Notes under the pieces: generated by a model | Database searches by the model: none | The model's input: only the letters and a program-made list of their open reading frames with translations | Told to the model about the DNA's origin: nothing | Position numbers and translations under genes: made by a program | Assembly: GCF_001540865.1 (NCBI RefSeq) | Contig: NC_033629.1 | Span: 7,615,473 to 7,679,472 of the forward strand | Direction of reading: 5' to 3' | From: Ananas comosus | Taxonomy: Eukaryota > Streptophyta > Magnoliopsida > Poales > Bromeliaceae | DNA: 64,000 nt | Part shown: piece by piece, positions 26,682-37,900 of the stretch | Numbering within the stretch: position 1 is the stretch's first letter | Layout of the letters: each line of letters opens with the position of its first letter

Positions 26682-26693
26682 GTGTATCAGAGC
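26682..26693 (+). promoter_or_regulatory. Primer binding site, one or two changes
   Basis: GTGTATCAGAGC resembles the initiator tRNA-Met primer site TGGTATCAGAGC. It lies just 3' of the LTR and 5' of the gag start, as expected for Ty1/copia. Confidence 0.65.
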
Positions 26694-26710
26694 GGGTTAG
26701 GTTTGTAATC

Positions 26711-28480
26711 ATGGCCGAGGGCGGTAAACATTAACGAGCACCTTCTCTTCGATGGCCACTAATTACGCTTATTGGAAAGTCCGTATGAGGGCGTTTCTTT
26801 TAATTGCTAAGCCGACGAGCGGTATGGCAAGCCTTGAGATTAGGTGGAAAATCCTACCGACAGTTGTCGAGAATCGTTACGCGTTCCGAAACCTAGAAAT
26901 ACAGTGGACAAACGACGGAAAACGAATTACTCGTTCCACGGAAAGGTATTCAATGACCTTATTTAATGCTTTAAAACAAACTTGAATTTTCTCAGTGCTC
27001 GCACTGTGAAACGCTACGAAAATTGGGATCACTTACGAGTTACACACGAGGTAGCAAGCTATGGTAAAATTCAAAAATTGCAAATGCTTACAGTAGTTTG
27101 ATTCTATTCGTCGATGGAAGAATATGAATCTTTACGCGATATTATACTCGTTGCAAGACATCTGTAAACACGTGGTGGGCTAACTTGGGCGAAGAAAATT
27201 TTCTGACCTCCAAAATTGTATCGAAATAATTTTGACGACCCTTTCCCGAACGTTTTCCGTTCTAAGTTTGCGGCCATTTGAACACGGTAAAAACATCCTG
27301 AGACTTAAGGTAAAGAATTAGTAGGTGCACTCAAAACTTAAATGAGATGACTTTTTCCTTCTAATTCGTCTCTTCAAGTCCTTCTTTAAGAGTTTTACAG
27401 GTGGTGGCTGCTAAATCCACCAAAAAGAGATGATCAGCTCCAAACTTCATCAACAGACATCGGAGTCGGAGCAAACCTGGACGAGCTTTGAAAACAACAC
27501 TAGCACTTCTAACCAAAGAAGTTCCGTCGGCAAATTTAAAAGAAGTCTTCCTTCCCAAGTCTACTTCCTCCACAGACAAAAGCAAATCTAAAGGGGGATT
27601 GTCCTTACTATCTTCCTCATACAAAATTTAGAAATCGGATAACTTTCAAAGGACTCTACAAAAGGAAGAAAAAGCAGTGAAGGTCAAATCAATAACTACA
27701 ATTCGTAGGGCGCTTTGCATATGCATCGACTGTCCTAATAACAAAGTCGTTGAAAGAAAGAAGCGATGCATAGGTATTACTTGGTGACGCCTCCATCGTC
27801 TGACGATTCCACTTCAAGTGAAGAGATGTAAATAGCCCAGCGGCATTGATTGCACAGGATTCAACTTTCCATGTGTTTAGCATCTGGCAGATTTCTATCT
27901 CTGCTGTCATCTATACATGAGAATTACTTCGGAGACTCTTCAGATGAAGAATCGGACGAAGATGACATGGTCGCGGCATATCACAATTGGTTGTGAATCA
28001 AAGAAGGTGCAAACATAAGCAAAGGGACTGCGGCAAAGTCCACACTGAGTTGGAACAAGAAAATTCCCATCAAAATTGGCCTACTAAACAAAGGATTTAG
28101 AACAAGAGAGAGATGTTGCAAAGCCTACCAATCTTATCGAGTGATTCATTACCTTGAAAAGAAAAAAGAGACTCAGGTGGAGAACATCTAAATTTTCTCA
28201 CCCGCAAGCAATACTCAGAAGCTAAGAAGCAAATATGGACATTCTTACAAAGACGATTATCAACATGAATCAGATCTTGAACCAATTTCGTCTGTCTCAA
28301 GTAAAACGCGACAAGATGCGGACCTTGGTCAAACCAAACAACCTTGACTTGGTTATCGAACGAACGTATATTGATCAAGTAAGCAGAAGAAAGATGATCG
28401 GAAATATTGCAAAACGTTCCTAAAACTTATGGTAGATTTTTTCCCGCCTACTATAAATAATTTACTAACAAAACTTGTCA
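26711..28480 (+). pseudogene. Ty1/copia gag-like coding remnant
   Basis: It opens with MAEGG and has the copia gag N-terminal signature TNYAYWKVRMRAFL near 26752. Gag C-terminal sequence rich in Ser/Lys follows near 27410-27610 and an acidic run, GDSSDEESDEDDM, near 27930-27975. Frameshifts and stops occur throughout. The section 27410-27610 is homologous to the minus-strand fragment at 28700-28900. No RT or integrase is recognisable, so this is a partial element. Confidence 0.6.
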
Positions 28481-28599
28481 TGTTGCGATTTTTTAGGACA
28501 CATAAAAAAGTTTGCAAGCAAAAGAAAGAGCTCAACAACACCCTTGAAACGAAAGAAACATGCGCGCCATGAAGAATAATCCTAATTATTAAAAGGGAA
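28481..28599. other. Inversion junction region
   Basis: Between the plus-strand gag remnant and the minus-strand gag fragment. No motif recognised. Confidence 0.3.
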
Positions 28600-28930
28600 G
28601 TCACTTGGACTTCAAACGAAGGTCGATCAGTAAGAAGAAAGCAAAACATGGCACCAATGCCGAAATCAATGGCAAAAAAGCAGGAACCAAAGAAGGAGAT
28701 ATAAAGAAGACGTCCATTCCCTTTAGATTTGCTTGTTTGGAGGAAGTAGACTTGGAAGGAAACTTCTTTCTAAAGTTCCGACGGAACTTCTTTGTTAGAA
28801 GTGCTAGTTGCTTTTCAAAGTCCTCCAGGGTTTGCTCCGACTCCGAGTCTGATGAAGTTGAAGTGACATCTCCTTTTGTTGATTTTAGAGCCATCCCTGA
28901 AGCTTTAGAAGAAGACTTAGAAGTAGACTA
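28600..28930 (-). pseudogene. Ty1/copia gag C-terminal fragment
   Basis: A minus-strand ORF of 97 codons begins MALKSTKGDVTSTSSDSESE and continues through LEDFEKQLALLTKKFRRNF. This is the basic, Ser-rich end of copia gag that precedes a zinc knuckle. It is fused directly to the promoter-proximal half of the LTR (28931-29451). The rest of the LTR, the primer site and the gag N-terminus are missing. It is cleaner than its plus-strand counterpart. Confidence 0.65.
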
Positions 28931-29451
28931 GGATTGCAAAAACTCCCTTTTTAAAACCGGTGTCGTCCTCAGAGACCGGTCCTCTTGAGAAGACCGGTCT
29001 GTGAGAGACCGGTCTCTCAAGTGAGGAACCGGTCCCTCGCTGCGTGTTAAAAAACACAACGTTCGGGAACCGGTCTCTCAAGCTTAAGACCGGTCCCTCG
29101 CTACGCGACAGAATTACCAAGGTTCAGGAACCGGTCTCTCATCTCAGGAGACCGGTTGCATCAAAACTCACACAGTGAGGACCTTAGGGGAACCGGTCTC
29201 TCCAACTCAGGAACCGGTTCCAGAACACAGAAAAGTTCAGTAAAATAGTTTTAAAGCAATCTAAGCCTTCTGAACTTATTCTAATTAAGTATCTTTACCA
29301 CAAATGATCTTTTCTTCATACCTTAGGTGCCGAACTTTACGAATGAATCTTTGTTCTTCAATTTGAATCTTTTCTTCAAAAACTTCCGCGATCAACTCTT
29401 CAAGACTCCAATCAACTTTACGAAATTCGCCAACCTATAAAATCCTTAACA
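28931..29451 (-). mobile_element. Ty1/copia LTR fragment with ACCGGT cluster
   Basis: On the minus strand it begins TGTTAAGGATTTTATAGG next to a polypurine tract and carries eleven ACCGGT sites between 28950 and 29220. One is the perfect 16-bp palindrome GAGAGACCGGTCTCTC near 28995. It is the inverted counterpart of 25460-25980. Confidence 0.72.
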
Positions 29452-29870
29452 ATCTCCCCCTTTGGCGATTTCGTGACAAAATATACTACAATGCTTGTAC
29501 ACAACTCAGAAAAAAATAAAAAGAAGATCATCGCAATCATCAAACGATAATCTCCTGCATGATCGATCCAATAAACGAAAATTACAATTTTCATAATCTT
29601 AATACAGACTCTATGGCTTAGACGACATGGAGTCTTGAAGTCTTGAATTATACCTGCAAAAACATTCTCAAAACATAATCAAGATTCAAGTATACTTATC
29701 AAGATCAAACATAAATGCTAAACCAAACAAAGTTAAACGCTAAACTAAACAAAGTTTCAAGTCATAGTTCATAGTCAAGCACGTAAGCCAACATCAAATA
29801 TAAATTTACACAACTAACACAACTAAACAAAGTTCAACTAAACAAAGTGCATCATCTAAGCTAAATGTGT
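29452..29870 (-). mobile_element. Copia polypurine tract and 3' untranslated region
   Basis: The minus strand reads GCCAAAGGGGGAGAT immediately before the LTR start. This is the characteristic polypurine tract of many plant copia elements. Beyond it lies AT-rich noncoding sequence with repeated 'aaacaaagtt' words, probably the region between pol and the 3' LTR. No pol coding sequence remains. Confidence 0.65.
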
Positions 29871-30237
29871 CATCATCTAAATGCGTCATCATCATCAAGA
29901 ACCATCATATCAACTTATTGAGTCACACTCATTACATGTTGTTTATAGTAGCTTCCCTATGGTTGTTCATGATAGCTTACTTGTTGTTATTGTTCATAGT
30001 AGCTTACTACCCAGCTTTAATTATCGTTCATGCATGCATGATATCAGATTGAGGCATAGCTAGATATTCATGATTCTACCTACTTGCTTACGTTTCCTTA
30101 CTTGCTCAGTTATCATACCTGCTTTTAGTTGGTTTAGCTCTATATATATATATTGCATATATCTCTCTATGCCTGCTTCGACCTAGTGGGTAGATCGGTG
30201 GAGTCGGCGGCCGAACCCACTGGGAACTGAAAGTTTA
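29871..30237 (+). mobile_element. Degraded LTR, right part
   Basis: It contains the 'gttcatgatagctt' repeats and the block 'tagatcggtggagtcggcggccgaacccactgggaact' seen at 9590-9620. It is plausibly the continuation of the LTR at 23526-25459 after the copia insertion. The motif that normally follows (GTTCTCACCCC) is absent, so it is truncated here. Confidence 0.5.
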
Positions 30238-30261
30238 AACCCACTGGGAACTGAAAGTTTA
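30214..30261 (+). repeat. Perfect 24-bp tandem duplication
   Basis: AACCCACTGGGAACTGAAAG plus TTTA occurs twice in direct succession (30214-30237 and 30238-30261), at the edge where LTR sequence ends. Confidence 0.85.
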
Positions 30262-31463
30262 CATATCTGAAATAAGATTAAAGAGAAAAAGAAAAGAATA
30301 TAATATTTTTTATGTGGAAGAGTTTGTATATTAACTCTCTCTAAACTGGAGTACCTTTTATAAGAGGCAGTAGGGCCCCTATTGAAAGCTTACAAAAAGA
30401 TAAAAACAAAATACTTGAAAATAGCATACTTGTCCTTATTTAAATTGGCTCTATTCTTATCTAATTTGGTTTAAAAATTTGATCCTTCTTCTGATTCATT
30501 GAAACCATCTCGATGCTTATGCTAACCGAAATAGTTCGTTCAAACCATCTCATTCCTTATCCTAACCGAAGTGGTTGGAACTACCTCCACCTTATCCACA
30601 AATGGTTGAGATTATTCAGAATTTTGATCGTCCCAGATCATTTGAATTAAATCCCACCAAACCATAGGAAGTTAATTCAGTTTGGAAAAAATTCGGTATG
30701 GATATAATACGAATAAAATCTGTATCCCAATTTTTAAATTTTGTGAGAAATACGGGTTAAAAAATAGATTTGCCAATTATTCGGATATGTGATTTATATG
30801 AAAACTATACGTTCACCAATTAAAAATTCGGGATAACAAAATTAGTTATTAAATTAAACTTTTTTCTCTAAATTTATACTACTAACATAAATAGTTATAA
30901 TTTTTAAGAATGTAAAAATAGAGAGCTACAAAACATAGTTGATTAAGTAAAAAAGCAATAGCAAAGTTTATTGTTGTCTCCATCTTCATATTTTTTATGA
31001 CCCACATATTCTAAAAATTCATGTAGTTTTTTAATAATTCACAAATAATTCGGTAATAATTCGTGAGTTAACTAGCTATATTAGAGAAAGGGATTTTACT
31101 AAAAATTGGTACGATCTTTCGACAGCATAGTTTAATATACGTAAATTATTAGTGAATAATAAATTTAACCTAAAAATTTATATTTTAAAATTTTTTTTGG
31201 AAAGAAAAAATTACATATGAATTGTTTTAAGTACGGACATATGCCGTTCAGCAGGTTAGGTGCGGGGTGGACATGATGCCACACTCTTCCAGGAGGGTCA
31301 GGGAGAAGGTGAGTACACGCAAATAACTCTTCCCGTCGTGCAGGAGAGGCGTGGGAAGGAATTCCCACTCTTTCGGAACGCCTTTTCGGAATCTTCGAAT
31401 CAGCTCCACCCTATGCGGTGCTGCCACGCCCACGCGTCAGGGAATTAGAATTTCTTGCTTCCT
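30262..31463. other. AT-rich region upstream of RBCX
   Basis: No gene recognised. 30262-31190 is AT-rich. 31240-31440 is more GC-rich and contains a 'ggtgagt' donor-like site near 31307, without identifiable coding sequence. It may hold upstream promoter elements. Confidence 0.4.
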
Positions 31464-31470
31464 TATAAAA
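31464..31470 (+). promoter_or_regulatory. Possible TATA box of RBCX
   Basis: TATAAAAATAC is a good match to plant TATA boxes. It lies about 510 bases before the start codon, so a long 5' untranslated region would be required. A weaker AT-rich alternative is near 31670-31690. Confidence 0.35.
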
Positions 31471-31928
31471 ATACAAAAGAAAAACGAAAGAGAAACCGTC
31501 GAGAAGAGTATATTATTTTTATTTCTATTGATCTCGTCGTGTTTTTTGTGGCGTGGAGAAGAGAATCAAGAGATTTCGACCTCATAAATTTGGTTGGCGA
31601 GGGTTGAAACCAAACCCTTTTCCCCTGTGTACATGATACACAAAAGCGCTCCTAGCTCCTTCGGGCAACAATATATTATAATATAATAGGAGTAAGAAGA
31701 AAATCAGGCAGCCTCTTAATTACTTGCGCCCGAATTGTTATTTCCATCATCAGAATCCCATCATTTTATTTTATTTTTTTTTTTTGTTTCCCGGATTTCC
31801 TCCATCGGCGGGTCTTCTTGGAAGTTGGAACCGATCTAAATTTTTGTCACTCTGCGAATCTATTCGTATCTCCTCTTAATTATTCGGAAACGAACAGTAG
31901 TATTATTATTTGGTTTGTGTGTGTGTTG

Positions 31929-31969
31929 GGGGGGAGGGAGAGGGAGAGGGAGAGGGAGAGGGGGAGGCG
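31929..31969 (+). repeat. G-rich purine microsatellite in RBCX 5' leader
   Basis: A GGGAGA-type repeat (41 bases, all purine) ends 7 bases before the ATG. Several runs of three or more G could allow quadruplex or triplex formation. It keeps an upstream in-frame ATG at 31910 open, giving a Gly-Glu repeat if translated. Confidence 0.75.
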
Positions 31970-31975
31970 ACGATC

Positions 31976-34900
31976 ATGGCTGGAGCTGGAGGAGGTCGGT
32001 CGATGGCGATCGGTTCTGTCGCGGCCGCCGCGGTCGATACGTTTCCCTCCGCCCCGTGTCTCTGCGTGGATGCTCTCTGCATCGCCGGGCTGAGCTTCAG
32101 AGGCCGGGGAAAGGCGGGAAGGAGGCCGCCGAGCTCGCTGGAGATGAGCAGCTCCTCCTTCCTCGGCGCCTGGAATGGCCGTCGCCCCTCCTCCGCGGTT
32201 CGCCCCAGGAAGCCGCAAAGAAGAAGCAAGAGGAGCGGCTGCGCCGGTGGCCGTCTTCTTGTCGTGGATGATCTCGGCGGGCAGTATGAAGAGGGATTTG
32301 AAGATGTTCATGCGGTCAGTCGGCGCTTCCTCTCCTCAGTCTCCTTTTTATTATATATTATTATTATTCAGATCTTTCTCAACTTTAATTCGTCGGAACT
32401 GTAATTTATTACTGCCTGGCCTTATTTTTAATTAAATTGATTCCATTCTATCACAACTCGCCGCTCACCACGTAGCCCATGTGTCGGTCGATTGGTCTTG
32501 TTCATGTGATCGCACGCACGAGTCATATTTTAATTTGAAATGACCGGCTAGCTTGTCTTTGCACGCGTTCGGGTCGGTAGTTAATTTTCTCAGCAGACGA
32601 TTGGTCTCGTTGATGAAATCGGAACAACTCCATGATGGATTAATTGCAGGGAAATTAATCATTGTTCAGTTAGTAATCTCAATATTTTGAAGTTCAGGTG
32701 GCATGTATAAATTACAAATCAAATAAAATTTAGGTGGTTCTGGGTCTTTTTCTGCTATTATTCTTTTATTTTTTTAAAAAAATTTTCTTTCTCTTTAACT
32801 GCTTGGTGTTTTATAATAGAGAATATTGATGGTTCATTATTAACTCTTTAGGCTCTATTTGGATGCAGATATATCTTATTTCGTGTATCTTTTGTATTTA
32901 TTGAAAAAGCTTGTAGCACTCGGTGGATGAGTAATATGATAAAACCTTCAGATCAGAATACTGTATTTGACCTTCAAGTCATTTATTAGAATAGATTAAA
33001 TCAGCACATAGGTGATGTGCTATCCTACCGAAAGATAGATGTCATGACCTTTTAAGGAGCAAAAATCAACCTTCTAGCTTCCAATCATCAAAAAAAATTC
33101 TCATACCGAATAAGTTATTATTGGATAACTTATTCCGACATCCAAACTAGGCCTTACATGTGATTGGGTTGTTGTGTTGATTGATATATAATTCCTTCGT
33201 CCGTATTTCTCTTGGTGTTTGCTTGCTTTCTTTTATAAATCCTTGAAGGCGGGTGTTGGGAGTCGAATGCCCTGACCTTTGACCCGGTCGAAGATCTTCC
33301 TCGGGGAGCGTGTAGGGATGAAAAACGGCTTTGGATAGCGACCCTCGAAGTTTGCGCCCTTCGATTGGTCAAGCGATTCGGCTGATGAGGGATCGGATCA
33401 GCCAGGTTCGAAACCTCTACAATAAATTCGATTCGGCTAGATTGAGCCGAATGTACAGAAAACACAAGATCTGGGGTCGGTTGATGAGCCGAATAGATGG
33501 AATACACAGTGACTGGTCGGCTGAAAGAGCCGAATGCCTTTATATATTAAAATGAAGTTGGAAACTCATATCAAACAGAGTGTGCCCAAAGGGCATACAG
33601 ACTCTGAAATTCTAGTTTACAATAGAGTGTGCACGTGGGGCATACAGACTCTGAAAATCTAGTTTACAATAGAGTGTGCACGTGGGGCATACAGACTCTG
33701 AAAATCTAGTTTACAATAGAGTGTACCCGTGGGGCATACAGACTCCAGAGATCGAACTTAAAAACTACTCCTAGGAAAGCAGTAAATGCAAAAAAGAAAA
33801 GATATGAAAATACGGCGGTCTTCTCGTTCAGGGGAGAAAAAGACCCCTATTGTAGGCGTCGAAGTTACTACTTATAATGATGTCTTCTCAGCCCACATTA
33901 TTGGTCGGTTGTTAGTAGTGGGGGGAGTTGTGTAGCCATAATTGTGGAAGTTACACCCCACTTCTCAACCTTTCCTCAACCGTTCCCGCCTAATTTCAAT
34001 TTTGGCATCAACAATGCCCCCTCAATAGTCTTTCGAATGAAATTCGGATGACTATTGGTGCCAAATCAACGGCTCGATGACACAGTCGAGATCCAAGCTT
34101 TAATTTCGCTGGTCTTGATCGGCTTAAAGAAAACGACTCTTTATCATCCCAGCCGCATATACCTCGGCTTCATCAGCCGAGTCTTTACTTTTACTCGATT
34201 GGTTCGGCTCTTTTTTGAACCTAAAGTTCTTTTATCAAGGATTTCTCCTTGAAGAAAGTGGCTCTTTAACCTCGGCTTCATCAGCCGATTCTTCACTTTC
34301 ACTGGATTGGCTCGGCTGTTCTTGAACCAATTGCTCTTTTATCAAGGATTTCTCCTTGGCTTTGCTTTGATTTTTATATCGGCTCCATTGCAGCCGATCG
34401 TCCTTACTTTTCTTCCGGAATTGCTCATATTAGGTAATTTGAACACCTAGATCAAATAGGTTAGAAAAATACTTATCTTCAAAATGGTCTTTTATCTTAA
34501 AATGCAGACCATTTAACGCCATTTTGGCGAACTCTGATTCCGGCATTCTCATAAAGCACCGGATTTTGGCTATTTTGAAACGATTCAAATACTCTTCGAC
34601 CTTTCACCTTGCTTTTGTCGGTATAAAGTCAAGTCGGCGACCGATAATTGTGGCTCCGACTTATAGAATCGCTCATGAAATTTTCTTTCCAATTCATCCC
34701 AATCTTGGATGGAATTGGCTGATAAACTTGTATACCAAGTAAACGCCGTTTTAGTTAACGACGTGTTAAATAATCGAAGTTTCAAAAATGAGCCAGCGGC
34801 CGCTTCTCTACATTGGGCCGTGAACCGAGCTATATGCTCGACCGTATTCTCGGTCTCATCGCCCGAGAACTTGTTGAACTTCGGCATTTTTCAGTTTGCC

Positions 34901-37900
34901 GGATACGTATGTTCTATGTTTATACTTGTGGGATAAGGGGAACGAAATACAGGCTGCATTGCCGGCCTGGCCCCTACTCTGAAGGTATTCTAAATGGCTT
35001 CATCGATTTGAGCATATAGCTCATTATTGTTCCCTATTACGGGAACCGGGGCCTGCGCTTGAGCCGGATTCGGCTCTGGAGGAAGTCCATCATTCTGTAT
35101 TACGGGATTCGCTCCTTGCATAACATTAGGGGCCTGCCCCCCAGCTCTAATCCCCGCATTTTGGGGCTGATAAGCTGGTAAATGGGGTAAACCCGATGCA
35201 ATCTCCGACTGCGGGTCGGCGTTTATATTCGCCGGCCTATAAGCAACCTGGAAAGGTGCCAGTTGCGGCTGCGCCTGTGAGACCGTCGGCGTGATGAGAT
35301 TTTGTTGCACCGGCGTAGTTAAGGGCCTCTGTTGCCCCCCATAAGGTTGCTCGTTCTGGGTAAATAACTGTCTGATTCGAACAATATTTTCATTGTAGGT
35401 CGTGATGGCGGCCAGCACCGCATCTAGTCGAGCGGTACTTTGATGGATATTTTGATCTACAGTTTGCAGGACTCGGGTCATCTGGCCGAGTGCCTGAGTT
35501 AGATTCGGCTCTTGATAAGCCAATTGTCCACTAATTTCATTTTCTGCAGGTAATACCGCACAATGACGCTCATCAGCGTTTTCAGTATTACTGGTTCGGT
35601 CGTTCTCGGATGTTCGAGGAACAACTCGATTGTCGCGATTCATGGCATTGTCATCAGCCATAATTTGTATTAAATGAAAATACAAATTTACTTGGACAAG
35701 TGTCCCACTGGGCGTGCCAAAAATTGTTGGGAGCCGAATCCCGGACCCTTGACCCGGTCAAAGATCTTCCTCGGGGAGCGTGTAGGGATGAAAAAGGGCT
35801 TTGGATAGCGACCCTCGAAGTTTGCACCCCGATTGATCAAGCGATTCGGTTGATAAGGGATCGGATCAGCCGAGTTCGAAACCTCTACAGTAAATTTGAT
35901 TCCGCTAGATTGAGCCGAATGTATAGAAAACACGAGATCTGGGGTCGGCTGATGAGCCGAATAGATGGAATACACAATGACTAGTCGGCTGAAAGAGCCG
36001 AATGCCGTTATATATTAAAATGAAGTTGGAAACTCATATAAAACAGAGTGTGCCCGAAGGGCATACAGACTCTGAAAATCTAGTTTACAATAGAGTGTGC
36101 CCATGGGGCATACAGACTCTGAAAATTTAGTTTATAATAGAGTGTGCCCGTGGGGCATATAGACTTCAGAGATCTAATTTAAAAACTATTCCTAGGATAG
36201 CAATAAATGCAAAAAAGGAAAGATATAAAAATGCGGTGGTCTTCTCGTTCAGGGGAGAGAAAGGCCCCTATTACAAGCTTCGAAGTTACTATTTATAATG
36301 ATGTCTTCTCAACCCACATTATTGGTCGGTTTTTAGTAATGGGGGGAGTGGTGTAGCCATGATTGTGGAAGTTACACCCCACTTCTCAACCGTTTCTCAA
36401 CCGTTCCCACCTAATTTCAATTTTGGCATCAACAGGGGGAAATACAGGAAAAAAGAGAAAAAGAGAAGCGCTTGGAGATATTGGGAAGGAATGAAGTGCT
36501 AGGACTGCAGTGTGTGCAATTATGAGGCAATTATCTATGCTTTTTCAAGCTGAATGACCAAAAAATACCGATGCATAAAGAAGAATCTATATTGAGACCT
36601 TAATCTCAATGAATTTCTATATTGAGAAAAGAATTAGTGAGGGAGATTTTCTAAGCAGAGATACTATGAAAAGAGTGTTATTGTCTGTTTACAGCTAAGT
36701 TGGCTTGTGAAATACCCAAAATCTTCCTACTGCTATTACTTTGGTTGCATGCTGCATTTACTTAAAGTATTGAATTAACTGTACTAAGTTCTGGTAATCC
36801 CAATATTATTTACTATTTTCATCAGCACTGCATTTTGCGATCAAACAACTCTTATCAACCTGCTTTGAAATGACCTCGCTATCTTAAATGGCTCATAATC
36901 TACACATACTCATACGGCGATCTTAGGATTTGTCGTTTCTCTTTAGTGTTTTTTAATATATTTCCTGTATTGAGCATGCCACATGATTTATTACTCTGTA
37001 TTATTCATGATCTAAGAGGCAAGGATGTCTTTGCCAGACATGCCAACCAAAATAAGCGACTATGTCGATGATATAAGATAAACCTTCCTTTGACATCTTT
37101 TATAAAGCAAAAGAGTCGGGAATTCATTTGGTCTCTGCATGCATTAAGTCATTTACTTTGCTGACATGATTATTAATTTTGAGAAAATTGAGTTGATTTT
37201 CGCCCACTTTAACCTGGATTTAATATATCCAGGCAATTTCAAGAAAGTTTCACGTAATTAGTTAAAACAATGGGTAGATTTACTTATGCAGTTGTTAGAA
37301 GGTTGATTTTAAGAAATTTTGCTTTTGTGCACACTTTAAGCAGAAAGCCATCAAGCATTTCAGGAAAATTTTATTAAAATCAATTATTAAGAGAGATGGA
37401 CAGTATAACTAAGGACACTAGAATAAATTTTACCCTACAATGAAACTTAAAATGCTCCTCATCAAGATGTTGTAGCGTAAGAGTGGCATTTCTTTACTAG
37501 AGACTTATCAAAGCGAGGTTTGGATTTTCTGTTTTTCTTTTGCCTTCCATTAGGCCTTAGGGAGCTCCAGGTTCAGCAGTTTTAGTGGGTATCATAATTT
37601 TGGAGAATTTGATAAAAGGTTAAGGAGAACTAAATCTGAGAAAATGCGAAGAAGAACAAAATATGTAAACAAAATTTTCATACTGTACTTCAGAACATTA
37701 TTATCTAATGGTGGTTGTTCATTTATATGGTTTCAGTAGCTTATGGTGAAGTTAGTGCTTTATGTGATTTAATGATGAATACATCTGTAGAAACTTAAAA
37801 TACAAAGTAATATCAACACTGAGCACCAAAAGACTAATGGAACCTGCATTTATCAACTCCATATCACTTGATACTTTAACGGTTGCATTTGTTAATCCAG

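Larger units (their letters stand above)
33254..36434 (-). mobile_element. Gag-only (LARD-like) LTR retrotransposon in RBCX intron 1
   Basis: This 3.2-kb element is on the minus strand. The 3' LTR is 33254-34013 (760 bp) and the 5' LTR is 35725-36434 (710 bp). Both begin TG and end CA in element orientation, TGTTGATGCC to CTCCCAACA. A polypurine tract, TTGAGGGGGCAT, lies at 34014-34025. The sequence after the 5' LTR (TTTTGGCACGCCCAGTGGGA) is where a primer site should be but does not match tRNA-Met. Flanks GCGGG and GGGGG are a near-match target duplication. Only gag-like coding is present, with no protease, RT or integrase, so it would depend on another element for movement. Confidence 0.88.

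Noticed and set aside
30840..31200. AT-rich stretch as a matrix-attachment or origin-like site
   Set aside because: Only base composition supports it. No specific motif was found.
31910..31975. Upstream Met at 31910 as the RbcX start
   Set aside because: It would add a Gly-Glu repeat made by the purine microsatellite before the transit peptide. The ATG at 31976 has a better context.
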